DNA of 64,000 bases from NCBI RefSeq assembly GCF_000426625.1, contig NZ_KE384547.1, positions 170,986-234,985 of the forward strand, read 5' to 3'. Both the position numbers and the translations under genes were made by a program. Numbering within the stretch: position 1 is the stretch's first letter; each line of letters begins with the position of its first letter. The DNA is from Psychrilyobacter atlanticus DSM 19335. GTDB lineage: Bacteria > Fusobacteriota > Fusobacteriia > Fusobacteriales > Fusobacteriaceae. Below are positions 63,183 to 64,000 of this stretch, one piece after another. The notes under the pieces were generated by a model. The model did not search any database, was not told the DNA's origin, and saw only the letters and a program-made list of their open reading frames with translations.

Positions 63183-63203
63183 TGTCTGGGTTTCCAGACA
63201 TTT
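63183..63203 (+). promoter_or_regulatory. Hairpin between fusA and tuf
   Basis: TGTCTGG and CCAGACA pair around loop GTTT and are followed by TTT. The T run is too short for a strong terminator; partial attenuation or processing is possible. Confidence 0.5.
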
Positions 63204-63251
63204 CAGGGTAATTTAAAATAAATAAATTAAAATTTTTAGGAGGCTTTAACA

Positions 63252-64000
63252 ATGGCAAAAGAGCAATTTGACAGAAGTAAACCACATGTAAATATCGGAA
63301 CAATAGGTCATGTAGACCATGGAAAGACAACAACGACAGCAGCGATCTCAAAAGTATTATCTGATTTAGGATTAGCTAAAGCAGTAGACTTCGCAAACAT
63401 CGACCAAGCACCAGAAGAAAGAGAAAGAGGAATCACTATAAACACAGCTCATATCGAATATGAAACTGCAAACAGACATTACGCACATGTAGATTGTCCT
63501 GGCCATGCTGACTATGTTAAGAACATGATCACAGGAGCAGCACAAATGGATGGAGCTATCTTAGTAGTTTCAGCAGCAGACGGTCCAATGCCTCAAACAA
63601 GAGAGCATATCTTACTTTCTAAGCAAGTAGGAGTACCTTACATCATCGTATACTTAAACAAAGCTGACATGGTAGACGACGAAGAATTATTAGAATTAGT
63701 AGAGATGGAAGTAAGAGAATTACTAACTGAATACGGATTCGACGGAGATGACTCTCCAGTAGTAATAGGTTCTGCATTAGGAGCATTAAATGGAGAGCAA
63801 CAATGGGTAGACAAAATAATTGAATTAATGGCAGCGGTAGATTCATACATACCAACTCCAGAAAGAGCAATTGACCAACCATTCTTAATGCCAGTAGAGG
63901 ACGTTTTCACTATCACAGGTAGAGGAACAGTAGTAACTGGAAGAGTAGAAAGAGGAGTAGTAAAAGTAGGAGAAGAGATTGAAATCGTAGGAATCAAAGA
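63252..64000 (+). CDS. tuf: Elongation factor Tu (cut by the window end)
   Basis: The first 249 of roughly 394 codons are present. G motifs Gly-His-Val-Asp-His-Gly-Lys-Thr-Thr, Asp-Cys-Pro-Gly-His-Ala-Asp-Tyr and Asn-Lys-Ala-Asp-Met are visible. It delivers aminoacyl-tRNA to the ribosome. Sec-tRNA for the grd selenoproteins would instead need SelB, which is not in this window. AGGAGG precedes the ATG by 9 bases. The reading frame remains open at base 64000. Confidence 0.98.
   Translation, partial: MAKEQFDRSKPHVNIGTIGHVDHGKTTTTAAISKVLSDLGLAKAVDFANIDQAPEERERGITINTAHIEYETANRHYAHVDCPGHADYVKNMITGAAQMDGAILVVSAADGPMPQTREHILLSKQVGVPYIIVYLNKADMVDDEELLELVEMEVRELLTEYGFDGDDSPVVIGSALGALNGEQQWVDKIIELMAAVDSYIPTPERAIDQPFLMPVEDVFTITGRGTVVTGRVERGVVKVGEEIEIVGIK

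Overview
This window looks like a low-GC, anaerobic, Gram-negative bacterium of the Fusobacteriota. The 16S genes have a fusobacterial look, intergenic DNA is very AT-rich, and there is outer-membrane equipment (a Tsx-like porin and two lipoproteins) next to amino-acid-fermentation genes. Genus is not provable here; a marine Psychrilyobacter/Ilyobacter/Propionigenium-type organism is my inference. || Layout. 1-8995: tail of a first rRNA operon (5S), then a complete minus-strand glycine reductase operon grdX-trxB-trxA-grdE-grdA-grdB-grdC-grdD. Both selenoproteins, GrdA and GrdB, are interrupted by in-frame UGA codons that I read as selenocysteine. Upstream of grdX lies a small RNA gene with tRNA(Sec)-like architecture. 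9.0-12.2 kb: a PTS IIC-like membrane gene on the plus strand, then about 1.7 kb of regulatory DNA with a minus-strand tandem glycine riboswitch plus terminator, and twin palindromes. 12.2-17.5 kb: complete rRNA operon with a tRNA-Lys. 17.6-22.7 kb: YibE/F protein and two paralogous nucleotidase-LysM lipoproteins. 22.8-23.3 kb: tRNA cluster Pro-Gly-His-Lys-Leu. 23.4-27 kb: truA, a GNAT gene, then an oxygen/iron defence cluster (PerR-like regulator, ferritin, rubrerythrin, two rubredoxins). 27-35.6 kb: sRNA candidate, pol-beta-like nucleotidyltransferase with nth, nifS-nifU, dacA-like, RluA-family gene, gap, pgk, hpf. 35.6-37.5 kb: two tandem tyrosine-rich leader peptides with terminators ahead of a sodium:alanine symporter family gene. 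38-43.2 kb: third rRNA operon. 43.7-50 kb: MATE exporter, glpP-glpF-glpK and a DhaK-DhaL fusion. 50.2-59.9 kb: M24 peptidase, GNAT genes, csp, an unknown propeller-like protein, tsx, bioB, an ABC-F ATPase, and a thiol-redox pair. 60-64 kb: the str operon rpsL-rpsG-fusA-tuf, with tuf cut by the window end. || How it works together. The grd operon would reduce glycine to acetyl phosphate using electrons delivered by TrxB and TrxA. The glycerol block takes up and phosphorylates glycerol and dihydroxyacetone. gap and pgk join this to glycolysis. || The least explained signals are the Tyr-run leader pair before a transporter, the glycine riboswitch that faces a convergent gene instead of a target, the tRNA(Sec)-like RNA beside a selenoprotein operon, and a promoter between grdA and grdB with a 20-bp spacer and an internal inverted repeat. 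No CRISPR array, insertion sequence or prophage was seen.
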